DNA of 64,000 nt from Dyadobacter sp. 676 (GTDB lineage Bacteria; Bacteroidota; Bacteroidia; Cytophagales; Spirosomataceae). Below, piece after piece: positions 56,314 to 64,000 of the stretch. Where the stretch lies: positions 6,121,001 to 6,185,000 of the forward strand of contig NZ_CP159289.1 of the NCBI RefSeq assembly GCF_040448675.1. Reading direction: 5' to 3'. Below the pieces are notes generated by a model. It saw only the letters and a list, made by a program, of their open reading frames with translations, was not told where the DNA came from and ran no database searches. A program made the translations under genes and the position numbers. Within the stretch, counting starts at the first letter, position 1. Every line of letters begins with the position of its first letter.

Positions 56314-58098
56314 ATGAAAAGAATAAAATATACCATTTCGCTCGCATTGCTGGCCCTGACCCTGTGCGCGACTTCCTGCAATGAGGATTTTCTTGAAAAC
56401 GATATCAAGAGCCGTTTGACCGACGATATGCAATGGGCCTCGGAAGGCAATGCGGACCTTTTTCTGAACGACATTTACGCCGCATTATCCAACAAATGGA
56501 ACTCGCCCGACAATCTCGACAACTTCACCGACGACAACGACGCGGGCTTCTACTGGAAGTCGTATTCGTGGCGGCAGGGGATCGTGGACCCGGCGGTGAA
56601 TAACGGCACGCCCATGGACCACGCCAACGGCAATGCGACCGACTATGCGTCGTGGGCGGCAGGGTTTCTGAAAATCCGTAAATGCAATCTGTTTATCCAG
56701 AAAGTGACCGAAAATGCGGCGAACTTCTCGGAGGCCTACCGTAAAAAGCGTATCGACGAAGTCAGATTTTTGCGCGCTTACTATTACAGCGAAATGTTCA
56801 TGCACCTGGGCGGGCTGCCGATCATCACCGAAGTGCTCGATCGCAACACGATGGGCGAGGAGGAGCTATACCGCCCGCGCGCGACATTTGAAGAGACATT
56901 TGACTTCATTACCAAAGAATTGGGTGAAATCGTAGCCAACAAGGCGCTGCCCGTTAAATACAACAATGGCGATGCCGACGCCGGTCGGGCTACGTTGGGT
57001 GCGGCGCTGGCGCTGAAAGGCTGGCTGGAACTGTACGTGGCAAGCCCGGCATTCAACGCGGCAACTCCTGCCGCCGGTCCCGACCCGAACAAGCTGGTGG
57101 GCTTCGGCAACTACGACCCCAAACGCTGGGCTACGGCCGCCGCCACAAACAAGCAGTTTATCGACACCTATGGCGGCACCTATGCGCTGTTTCCGGACAT
57201 CAATGCATTCTGGTGGGAGAAAAACGAGTACAATTCGGAGGTTATCTGGGACCGGCAGGTGGTAGCTGTGATCATGGGCTCGAACTACGAGCAATATGGC
57301 GGGCCGGTGTGGATCGATGGCGTGTATTATACCTGGGGGAACTACTGCCCGACACAGGAGCTGGTCGACCAGTTTGCGATGGCGAACGGCAAGGTAATCA
57401 CCGATCCGACCTCGGGTTACGATCCGCAAAACCCGTATGTTAACCGGGAGAAGCGCTTCTATGACTTCATCGTTTACGACGGCGCCCCTTACAAACAGGA
57501 CTGGATGGCCAAAACCGACACAATTTATACCCGCATCGATAAAGTAAGACCTTCGAAAAACCAGATCGATTTCGGTACGGACGATGTCGGTAATACGGGT
57601 TATTATTTCAAAAAGAAGATCAACCCGTTGAAGCCGCGCGGGGGCGCCGCCAGTGGGCAAAACTATGTGTATTACCGCTATGCGGAAGTTTTGCTAAACT
57701 ACGCCGAGGCGCAGAACGAAGCGGCGGGTCCCGATGCATCGGTGTATTCGGCTGTCAACGCGATCCGCAAACGCTCCAATCTGCCTGAACTTCCGGCCGG
57801 CCTGACGAAAGAAACCATGCGCCAGGCGATCCGCCGCGAGCGACGGGTAGAGCTTTGTTTCGAAGCAAAGCGGTTTTACGACATTATCCGCTGGGTAATC
57901 GCCGAAGACGTGATGAACAAGGATTTTCACGGTATGAAAATCACCAACACCTCGCCGGACGATAATAAAGGTAAATGGGTGTACGAGGTCATCGGACTGA
58001 ACCACCCGCACGTATTTCACAAAAAGATGTACATGAACCCCGTACCGCAACCGGTTGTGGATCAGAATAAAAAGATCATTCAAAATCCCGGTTATTAA
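56314..58098 (+). CDS. RagB/SusD-family nutrient-binding lipoprotein
   Basis: 594 residues with lipobox Cys at 22 (CATSCNEDFLEN). SusD hallmarks: RKKRIDEVRFLRAYYYSEMFMHLGGLPIITEVL, TLGAALALKGWLELYVASPAF, YVYYRYAEVLLNYAEAQNEAAG, RQAIRRERRVELCFEAKRFYDIIRW and the ending VPQPVVDQNKKIIQNPGY-like. Encoded 14 bp after the STN-type SusC and followed by a terminator. Ligand unknown; the WWEK and Trp-rich loops are compatible with sugar or peptide binding. Confidence 0.94.
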   Translation: MKRIKYTISLALLALTLCATSCNEDFLENDIKSRLTDDMQWASEGNADLFLNDIYAALSNKWNSPDNLDNFTDDNDAGFYWKSYSWRQGIVDPAVNNGTPMDHANGNATDYASWAAGFLKIRKCNLFIQKVTENAANFSEAYRKKRIDEVRFLRAYYYSEMFMHLGGLPIITEVLDRNTMGEEELYRPRATFEETFDFITKELGEIVANKALPVKYNNGDADAGRATLGAALALKGWLELYVASPAFNAATPAAGPDPNKLVGFGNYDPKRWATAAATNKQFIDTYGGTYALFPDINAFWWEKNEYNSEVIWDRQVVAVIMGSNYEQYGGPVWIDGVYYTWGNYCPTQELVDQFAMANGKVITDPTSGYDPQNPYVNREKRFYDFIVYDGAPYKQDWMAKTDTIYTRIDKVRPSKNQIDFGTDDVGNTGYYFKKKINPLKPRGGAASGQNYVYYRYAEVLLNYAEAQNEAAGPDASVYSAVNAIRKRSNLPELPAGLTKETMRQAIRRERRVELCFEAKRFYDIIRWVIAEDVMNKDFHGMKITNTSPDDNKGKWVYEVIGLNHPHVFHKKMYMNPVPQPVVDQNKKIIQNPGY

Positions 58099-58111
58099 AC
58101 CGGCAGTTCAA

Positions 58112-58140
58112 CCCCGACGCTTTCCGGTGCCGGGGTTTTT
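58112..58140 (+). terminator. Intrinsic terminator after susD
   Basis: CCCCG (58112-58116) pairs with CGGGG (58131-58135) with partial inner pairing of the loop, followed by TTTTT. Confidence 0.7.
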
Positions 58141-58342
58141 ACTGTTTGCACGGTTTTTTGTGCATACCGTTTAATCGGTGATCGGGACAAAAGTCATTAG
58201 AGAACCACGTCGGAAACCTTTTAGTGGAGTCTCCGGACATGATTTCATTGTAGTTTGGGTAAAGAGAGGGGCGGTATGTTCCTCTTTTTCTTTGGGTAGA
58301 TTAAAAAGAAGGAGCGTCCCGTGCCGGAACGCCCCGTCTGCA

Positions 58343-59407
58343 TTAGTATTTACGCTGTTTCCGGTACCGGGCCACCTGTTTGGCTATCTTCCCGAATTGC
58401 CGTTCAACGCGCCTCTTTTCCACCGAATCACCCTGGTAATGCGCCTGCTCCTTGCTGATTTTGAGATAACTGTCATAAACCTCGCGCGGGAGATCGCCGG
58501 TCTGCACTGCGGCTGTCACGGCACACCCGGGTTCGTGCCGGTGCGTGCAATCGTGGAACCGGCATTCGTCGGCCAGCGCTGTCAGCAAGGGGTGGTAATG
58601 CATTCCCTGCTCGTCCGCGTCGAGCGTTACCCCAAACTCCCGCATCCCCGGCGAGTCGATGAGCATTGCGCCGGAGGGCAGCATTACCAGGTTCCGCGAT
58701 ACCGTCGTATGCTTTCCTTTATGATTTAAACTGCTCACCGTGCCTTCTTCCTGCAACCGGTAACCCAGCAATGCATTCACGAGCGTGCTTTTACCCACAC
58801 CTGAGGAGCCGATGAGGACATACGTTTTCTCGTGCAACAGGTGTTCTGCTACCCATTTTTCGAGTCCTTCACGACCCGTGGCGCTCAGCAGCAGCACCGG
58901 GCAATCGTATCCCAACGCCATCACTTGCCGCCGGTAACTTTCCGGGTCGGCCACGAGGTCCTGCTTATTCAGGAGCACGACGGGCGTGATGCCGCATTGC
59001 ATGATCTGCACGATGTAGCGCTGCAAGCGCATGGGATTAAAGTCACGGTCGAGGCCCTGCACGATGAATGCGGTATCGATATTGACGGCAATTACCTGTT
59101 TTTCTGTGCTACGGCCGGGCATTTTGCGGCTGAGCTCGTTGATTCGCGGCAACACGGCAATGACGATACCTTCATTGTCATAGGCTTTGAATGCCACCCA
59201 GTCGCCTACTTTGGGCAGGTCCCGGTTCTCGGCGCTATTCATTAGTGCCCCCGAAAGCGTCGCATCGACATGCCCGCTGGCCGTCAACAGTTTATGTCTG
59301 AATCCTTCAATGGCAGCAACGCGCGCCGCTTCGAGGCCTTGTGTTTGGTAAGTATGGAAATGTTGTTCGAAATGGGTATTCCACCCGTATGAAGTCAAAG
59401 ATATCAT
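58343..59407 (-). CDS. rsgA: Ribosome small-subunit-dependent GTPase A
   Basis: 354 residues from the ATG at 59407 (MISLTSYGWNTHFEQH); an in-frame ATG at 59437 adds ten unlikely residues. The circularly permuted GTPase order is clear: G4 LLNKQDL at about 152, G5 LLSATG, G1 GSSGVGKSTLVNALLG at about 210, then KGKHTTVSRNL and G3 DSPGMREFG. An OB-fold precedes (VGDWVAFKAYDNEGIVIAVLPR), and a zinc-binding C-terminus has CRFHDCTHRHEPGC. It helps 30S maturation. The C-terminus is basic (RKQRKY). Its neighbours are unrelated. Confidence 0.95.
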   Translation of the reverse strand: MISLTSYGWNTHFEQHFHTYQTQGLEAARVAAIEGFRHKLLTASGHVDATLSGALMNSAENRDLPKVGDWVAFKAYDNEGIVIAVLPRINELSRKMPGRSTEKQVIAVNIDTAFIVQGLDRDFNPMRLQRYIVQIMQCGITPVVLLNKQDLVADPESYRRQVMALGYDCPVLLLSATGREGLEKWVAEHLLHEKTYVLIGSSGVGKSTLVNALLGYRLQEEGTVSSLNHKGKHTTVSRNLVMLPSGAMLIDSPGMREFGVTLDADEQGMHYHPLLTALADECRFHDCTHRHEPGCAVTAAVQTGDLPREVYDSYLKISKEQAHYQGDSVEKRRVERQFGKIAKQVARYRKQRKY

Positions 59408-59652
59408 GGTTATAAAAGTCTGAGCTATGGGCAGCACATCGCCTGTCCGCGCGCATAGCGTGGAAAAAAACGGATCAAAGCAGGGGAGTGTCGCGGGTCC
59501 CGAAGAGAAGTAGATTCGGAGGACCGGCGTCAGGCTGCAATGTCGGCAGAGGGGCGATATGTAGTTTCAGACCTTGACATAATTGAGTGCAAAGGTAAGG
59601 GATTTATTCCTGAGAACGGTTAGCCGCAGCGCGGCCCCCTGTTTATAGAAAT

Positions 59653-60056
59653 AGAGTCCAGTCGGGGCCAAGGTGCGAAGTATAGTGGAAACCCGAACGG
59701 CCATCGAGGCGACAGAGGCACAGTTTCGGCAGCTGAACGGCGACATCAAATATTCAACGCTGCATATTGTCTTCTTCAAACCCATTGACACATCCAACCC
59801 ATTTCTCACCGAACCCGCCGATGCATTCAAAGGTGGAGTAGGGAATCTGCGTGCATTTGCGGTGGTGCTGGTGGCGGTTTGGCCGTTCGGGTTGCTCGTT
59901 ATCGGAGTGGCGGTGGCGCTTCGTCGGTGGAAAAAGAAAAGAAAAGGCGGGCGGAACAGGAAGCGGTTGAGTTATCTTAAGATCGAATTTCTGAATGCAA
60001 CCAATTGGGACGTTGCACTGTCTCCCGATGACAGGACTCAATTTCTTGAACTATGA
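59653..60056 (+). pseudogene. C-terminal remnant of a DUF4349-family protein
   Basis: An open stretch from the stop at 59652 to 60056; the nearest start is a GTG at 59673. It shows only the end of a DUF4349 protein: a coiled-coil segment VRSIVETRTAIEATEAQFRQLNGDIKYSTLHIVFF, then a TM helix AFAVVLVAVWPFGLLVIGVAV and a basic tail RRWKKKRK. The lipoprotein signal and the first ~150-200 residues of the family are missing. The 246 bp upstream (to rsgA) has no recognisable N-terminal part. Probably a decayed gene. The next ATG overlaps its stop (ATGA). Confidence 0.6.
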
Positions 60057-60892
60057 AACGACTTTATCACATCCTGCTGATCGTATTAATAGCCTTTTGT
60101 ACCCATTGCAAAAACCATGACGAGCTGAATATTCTGGACAAAGAGGGGCTCAATCTCTACTGGCACCATGTAGCCGATGTCGATAGAGGGAGGTACCTGC
60201 TCATGAGCTTTACCAACAGCCACCGCTCTACAAACAGGGCAGAATATAAGTTTGAATACAACATTCAGGGACAGGTGATCGATGTGCGGCTGGTCGAAAA
60301 AATCGACAAAGGGAAATGTCCGGTATATCCGATGCCGCAGGGAGATGAATGTCAATCGCGGGGAGATATTTACATTCGTGAAAATGAGCTTTCGAAGGGA
60401 ACATACCAGTTCAGGCTGCAAACGGGTGATAATGTGGTAACGTCCGATCTGATCGTAGGACAGAACCAGTACGAATTGAAAGTCCCGGTTAACCCTTATT
60501 TCACAAACAGCATACCATTCGTTTACGCGATCCCCAAAAACATTGTTTACGGCTCGATCCGCTATTACGGCAAAGAGAATGAGCTGTTTGCGAAAGCATT
60601 AATCGACGATTTAACGAAAACCGGACTCAAACCGGCGACGGTTCCCTTGCATCCTTATCGACACCTTCCTGAAAACAGCCAGACGCACCTGGCGAAGTCG
60701 TTCTGGGAGCCGGACGGCTATTCCATCAACCTGCTTTTCAGCTGGGATGGCAGTTTCAAACAAGTGTCCGAAATTTGCAAAAAGCATTTCGAGCAATCCA
60801 AAAAACAGCTCGGGATCGGCTTGTATAACAGCAATTTCATGGAGCAGGTAACAGGGGAGCAATATGGCACATTCAGCGCGTATTTGCGCTAA
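60053..60892 (+). CDS. Hypothetical exported protein
   Basis: 279 residues with a hydrophobic N-terminus and Cys residues (IAFCTHCKNHDE) but no perfect lipobox, so lipid anchoring is uncertain. The rest looks like mixed beta/alpha with segments GRYLLMSFTNSHRSTNRAEY and KGTYQFRLQTGDNVVTSDLIVG. I recognise no family. Its start overlaps the DUF4349 remnant by 4 bp, and its 3' end overlaps the convergent membrane-protein gene by 4 bp. Confidence 0.6.
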   Translation: MKRLYHILLIVLIAFCTHCKNHDELNILDKEGLNLYWHHVADVDRGRYLLMSFTNSHRSTNRAEYKFEYNIQGQVIDVRLVEKIDKGKCPVYPMPQGDECQSRGDIYIRENELSKGTYQFRLQTGDNVVTSDLIVGQNQYELKVPVNPYFTNSIPFVYAIPKNIVYGSIRYYGKENELFAKALIDDLTKTGLKPATVPLHPYRHLPENSQTHLAKSFWEPDGYSINLLFSWDGSFKQVSEICKKHFEQSKKQLGIGLYNSNFMEQVTGEQYGTFSAYLR

Positions 60893-62235
60893 AAATTCCC
60901 GGCAAACCGCTTGCCCGTCTTTAAATCCCTCAACTGCACAGATCGCACGGTGCCAATGCCGGCGAACATGATATCCAGCCCGTAAATGTGTCTCAGGGCT
61001 TTTTTGTAGGTGTTCTTGTAAACTTCCCTGCCGTTGACGAGCAATGTAGCCCGGAGGTTCACGACTTTCACACCGATGGTTCCGCCGGCCGTAAGGTCGG
61101 CACCCAGAAAATCGGGGCCGTCGTTGCGGCCGTCTTTGCGCAGTTCCGAAAATTGCAGTTTGCTCCAATGCACACAACCCGGTTTCATAATATCGACCAT
61201 GTGATTGGACGAATCCCCGTATACGGTCAGGCGTACCTGCGAGCAGCGCACGCCGGGGCGAGGAGGTGAGGCTTTTACATCCACCAACAGTTCGAAATTG
61301 TCGCCGTCGATACCGGTAAGGTGTGTATTGACGAAATTCACAAAAAATGTCCGGTTGGTATCAACGCCCGCGCGGGCTATTTCTTTGGCGCTGATGCTGT
61401 TATATCCGTTGGTGAACAGCCCGGGCGTCTCGATGGGGTACACGCGCGTGGTGTCGTACATCATGTTCGCGGTGGCCGTCCAGCCGCTGGTGCGGAGGAA
61501 AACGGGCACGGTATCCATTGGAACGCCGGCCCTTTTTAATACCGCAAAGTAGCGGCCCGGCACTTCGTAGTAATGCGAGTAAACACTGTCCTTCCCGTTC
61601 AGATGCGTTTTTTTGCTGTCGCCATATTCAATGGTATACTCGCTGGTGAGCTCAGAAATCTGGCTGAAATTTCGCAGTACAAAAACGGCCGAATGCGGGT
61701 TTTCTCCCTCGGGATTTTTACAAAACAGGGTTACGTCCGTCTGCTGTTTGCGCCAGAGCACCAAGCCTCGCCAGATAGTGAAGCTCAGTAGAGTCAATGT
61801 AAAGGAAGCAAGCAATGCCGCTCGCCCCAACGATTTTCGGTTGGGTGCCTGGCCAATAATTGACGGCACTTCCGGCCGGGATGTGGTTGCTAGTTGAATA
61901 TCAAGCCTTGGAGGCACACTCGCGGTCTGCCTTGACTGCGCATCCGAGAACCTGTCCCAATCCGCAAACCCGACATATTGCGCCAAAGCGTCGCGCGTCG
62001 CCTTTTGCGGATAATAGCGCGCGTCGGTCTTAATTTTTCCGAAAATCCTTTTTAAAGTATTCGGGCTGATCTGCACCTGCGTCTTCTTGTAAAGGATATG
62101 GCTGAGCCTGATAAAATCGCTGTTCGTCCATCCGGTACTATCAGGCTTGCCGTAGGTGTTGGCCACGAGCTGGCAACAGTGGTCGAGGAGGTCTAAAGTG
62201 CTCGCCTTATCTTGTCCATTCTCCATAATACTCAT
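60889..62235 (-). CDS. Single-pass membrane protein with N-terminal HTH-like domain
   Basis: 448 residues (ATG at 62226 also possible). Residues 1-100 belong to a domain common at the front of Bacteroidota proteins: WTNSDFIRLSHILYKKTQVQ, ISPNTLKRIFGKIKTDARYY, then KATRDALAQYVGFADWDRF. It looks like a helical DNA-binding or protein-binding module. One TM helix lies at 138-160. The outer part has a PKD-like segment (YTIEYGDSKKTHLNGKDSV) and a C-terminal LamG-like sandwich (GTIGVKVVNLRATLLVNGREVYKNTYKK). The gene starts back-to-back with the following susC. A membrane-spanning regulator is possible; unproven. Confidence 0.7.
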   Translation of the reverse strand: MSIMENGQDKASTLDLLDHCCQLVANTYGKPDSTGWTNSDFIRLSHILYKKTQVQISPNTLKRIFGKIKTDARYYPQKATRDALAQYVGFADWDRFSDAQSRQTASVPPRLDIQLATTSRPEVPSIIGQAPNRKSLGRAALLASFTLTLLSFTIWRGLVLWRKQQTDVTLFCKNPEGENPHSAVFVLRNFSQISELTSEYTIEYGDSKKTHLNGKDSVYSHYYEVPGRYFAVLKRAGVPMDTVPVFLRTSGWTATANMMYDTTRVYPIETPGLFTNGYNSISAKEIARAGVDTNRTFFVNFVNTHLTGIDGDNFELLVDVKASPPRPGVRCSQVRLTVYGDSSNHMVDIMKPGCVHWSKLQFSELRKDGRNDGPDFLGADLTAGGTIGVKVVNLRATLLVNGREVYKNTYKKALRHIYGLDIMFAGIGTVRSVQLRDLKTGKRFAGNF

Positions 62236-62330
62236 ACAATAAACTTCTGTATGTCAGCTTCTTAGGTTGTCCATAATTTTGGATAGCGAACTGGCTAAGC
62301 GCATTTTGAAATCACCGGATTGTCCAATTT

Positions 62331-62338
62331 TATATTTG
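62331..62338 (+). promoter_or_regulatory. Bacteroidota promoter for the last susC (TATATTTG, -33 TTTG at 62305)
   Basis: TATATTTG matches TAnnTTTG exactly, and TTTG at 62305-62308 lies 22 bp upstream. It would start a ~65-nt leader to the ATG at 62410. Confidence 0.55.
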
Positions 62339-62360
62339 CTCACTCAAATTTCTGACTTGC

Positions 62361-62382
62361 GCCGCCGGGGCGCTCCGGCGGC
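62361..62382 (+). promoter_or_regulatory. Perfect GC hairpin in the susC leader
   Basis: GCCGCCGG (62361-62368) pairs perfectly with CCGGCGGC (62375-62382) around a 6-nt loop, 27 nt before the susC ATG. It has no T-run and may affect translation or mRNA stability. Confidence 0.55.
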
Positions 62383-62409
62383 ATGAAACCCTAAATATTG
62401 GAAAAAAAT

Positions 62410-64000
62410 ATGCGACAAAAAATTCTACTTGGCTGCGCTTTCCTGTTTGTCTCCATGGGACCGCTGCTGGCGCAAGTACGGCAGCTAACAGGCAAGGTGA
62501 CCGACGAGGCCGCAAAAGACCTGCCCGGCGTGAGCATCGTCATCAAGGGTACCCAGCGCGGTACAGTTACGGACGCCAGCGGCGACTATACGCTTGCATT
62601 GCCCGATGGCGAGGCCGTTACCCTCACATTCTCGTTTGTAGGTTACCAAAGCCAGGACGTTGTTCCCGGTGCGCAAACCCAACTGAACGTCACCCTCAAA
62701 CAAAGCGACAATGCGCTTTCCGAAGTGGTGGTGGTAGGCTACGGCACCCAAAGAAAGAAAGACCTTACCGGCGCGATCTCGTCGATAGGCGCGCGTGACG
62801 TTGGCGGACGGCAGACGCTGCAGGTATCCGACGCTCTGCAGGGCAGCGTGGCGGGCGTCTCGGTAACCCGTAGCAGCGGGGCCCCGGGCTCGGGGTCGAG
62901 CATTCTCATCCGCGGCATTACCACCATCGGCACCAATAGCCCGCTCGTAATTGTCGACGGCGTGCCGGTGGCGAGTATCGATAATGTGAACCCCGGCGAC
63001 GTCGAAAACATCACGGTGCTGAAAGATGCGGCCTCTGCGGCGATTTACGGCTCACGGGGAGCGGCGGGCGTCATACTCGTCACCACCAAACGCGCTAAAA
63101 GCGGGCAGGGAAGCCTCGAATACACCTATGAATATGGTGTGCAGCGTGCCACCGCCACACCCGAATATGTAGGCGTACAGGACTATATGCGGTATTTCAA
63201 CGAGCAGGCCGTCAACGACGGCGCCAGCGCCGGGCCCTTTTCAGATCAATACATCGCGTCCTACCTCGATAGCAACCGTGTGAATCCCGACCGCTTCCCG
63301 AATACCGATTGGCAGAAAGCCATTCTGACGCGCAAAAGCGCACCGCGGCAGCGCCACGACGTCGTGTTTACGATGGGTACCGGAAAAATCAGGACGAAGG
63401 CATCGCTGGGATACGCTAGCTCGGGTGCGTTCTATGATAACCGTTCTTACGACCGCTACCTTTTCCGCGTCAATAACGATTTGCAGGTCAATGACAAAAT
63501 CAGCGTTAATCTCGACGTTTTTTATAAGAGAACTACCAATAAAGGCAATGCCAACGAACTGCCCAATAGTACTTACAACCCCATTTATGAGGCGCGCGTG
63601 ATGCCGCCGATTTATGACGACGTATACGAAAACGGTAAACTCGCAGTAGGGAAGGACGGCCGTAACCCGCTTGCGCAACTTCGCGAAGGAGGCTTTTCGA
63701 AGGCATTGTACAACCAGCTAGGCGGGCGGATGCAGTTCAACTACAAGCCGGTGAATGGTCTTACGCTTTCCGCGTTGGTGGCGCCGGTATTCGATTTCGA
63801 CAAGACTAAATATTTCTCGAAACAAATCCGTTTCAGGAATCCGGACGGTACAGTGGGTACGGTTGTAAACCAGGCCCGCACCGTTTTGAACGAGGGGCGG
63901 TCGGAAGGCGTGACGATTAATGGCCAGTTGTTGGCTAATTATGTGAAGGAATTCAATTCGGTGCATTCGATCGATATCCTGGCGGGTTTTGAGGAAAATT
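62410..64000 (+). CDS. SusC/RagA-family TonB-linked outer-membrane protein (partial)
   Basis: From the ATG at 62410 (MRQKILLGCAFLF), about 530 residues to the window edge. Signal peptide ending LLAQ near residue 21, no STN domain, CarboxypepD-like domain (LTGKVTDEAAKDLPGVSIVI), SusC signature EVVVVGYGTQRKKDLTGAI, plug with RGITTIGTNSPLVIVDGVPVA and ITVLKDAASAAIYGSRGAAGVILVTT, and the beginning of the barrel. The frame is continuous. A matching SusD would be expected beyond the edge. It is divergent from the HTH-like membrane protein gene. Confidence 0.92.
   Translation, partial: MRQKILLGCAFLFVSMGPLLAQVRQLTGKVTDEAAKDLPGVSIVIKGTQRGTVTDASGDYTLALPDGEAVTLTFSFVGYQSQDVVPGAQTQLNVTLKQSDNALSEVVVVGYGTQRKKDLTGAISSIGARDVGGRQTLQVSDALQGSVAGVSVTRSSGAPGSGSSILIRGITTIGTNSPLVIVDGVPVASIDNVNPGDVENITVLKDAASAAIYGSRGAAGVILVTTKRAKSGQGSLEYTYEYGVQRATATPEYVGVQDYMRYFNEQAVNDGASAGPFSDQYIASYLDSNRVNPDRFPNTDWQKAILTRKSAPRQRHDVVFTMGTGKIRTKASLGYASSGAFYDNRSYDRYLFRVNNDLQVNDKISVNLDVFYKRTTNKGNANELPNSTYNPIYEARVMPPIYDDVYENGKLAVGKDGRNPLAQLREGGFSKALYNQLGGRMQFNYKPVNGLTLSALVAPVFDFDKTKYFSKQIRFRNPDGTVGTVVNQARTVLNEGRSEGVTINGQLLANYVKEFNSVHSIDILAGFEEN

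Overview
The window looks like chromosomal DNA of a Bacteroidota (Cytophagales) bacterium, probably a Dyadobacter-like member of the Spirosomataceae. This is inferred from four complete or partial SusC/RagA receptors with three SusD partners, an ECF sigma/FecR cascade, PadR-coupled permeases with a prefix domain, PVC/ThuA-type lipoproteins and TAnnTTTG-type promoter elements. No rRNA, tRNA, CRISPR, phage or insertion sequence was recognised.

Layout. 0-9 kb: a partial TonB-type outer-membrane protein, a membrane AraC regulator, a PadR/ABC-permease pair, an LLM flavin oxidoreductase, an AHSA1/SRPBCC protein and a LytS/LytTR two-component pair. 9-13 kb: two convergent AraC-like regulators (one missing half its DNA-binding domain), an SDR, an HxlR regulator and a VOC protein. 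13-28 kb: a peptide-linked region with a DUF885 metallopeptidase-like gene, a two-gene DUF6934 unit, an Xaa-Pro aminopeptidase, SusD/SusC, a ThuA-propeller-LamG-cupredoxin lipoprotein and an S9 dipeptidyl-peptidase-like enzyme. 28-37 kb: a TetR-flanked SusCD pair with a GH95 glycosidase. 37-41 kb: a PaoABC-like periplasmic molybdenum oxidoreductase operon behind a 10-bp-period tandem repeat. 41-45 kb: two unknown membrane proteins and a secreted sugar isomerase-like protein. 45-50 kb: a TonB receptor, a DUF4374 lipoprotein and an AraC regulator (possible siderophore uptake), then DinB. 50-58 kb: ECF sigma, FecR, STN-type SusC and SusD, with a structured leader before susC. 58-64 kb: RsgA, a DUF4349 remnant, a lipoprotein, a membrane-spanning protein with a possible HTH, and the start of another susC.

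The most striking sequence-level pattern is single-base frame damage. Every G/C run of six or more that I found by eye lies at a broken frame or a suspicious C-terminus, while more than twenty runs of five are in intact frames. DUF885, Xaa-Pro aminopeptidase, ThuA-cupredoxin, a TonB receptor and FecR are all split by +1 insertions. This is either systematic homopolymer error or real tract slippage.

Best candidates for something new are the leader RNA before the FecR-linked susC (two mutually exclusive hairpins inside a closing helix), the decamer array before the molybdenum enzyme operon, the DUF6934 pair with a palindrome at its start, and the single-pass membrane protein facing susC at 61-62 kb.
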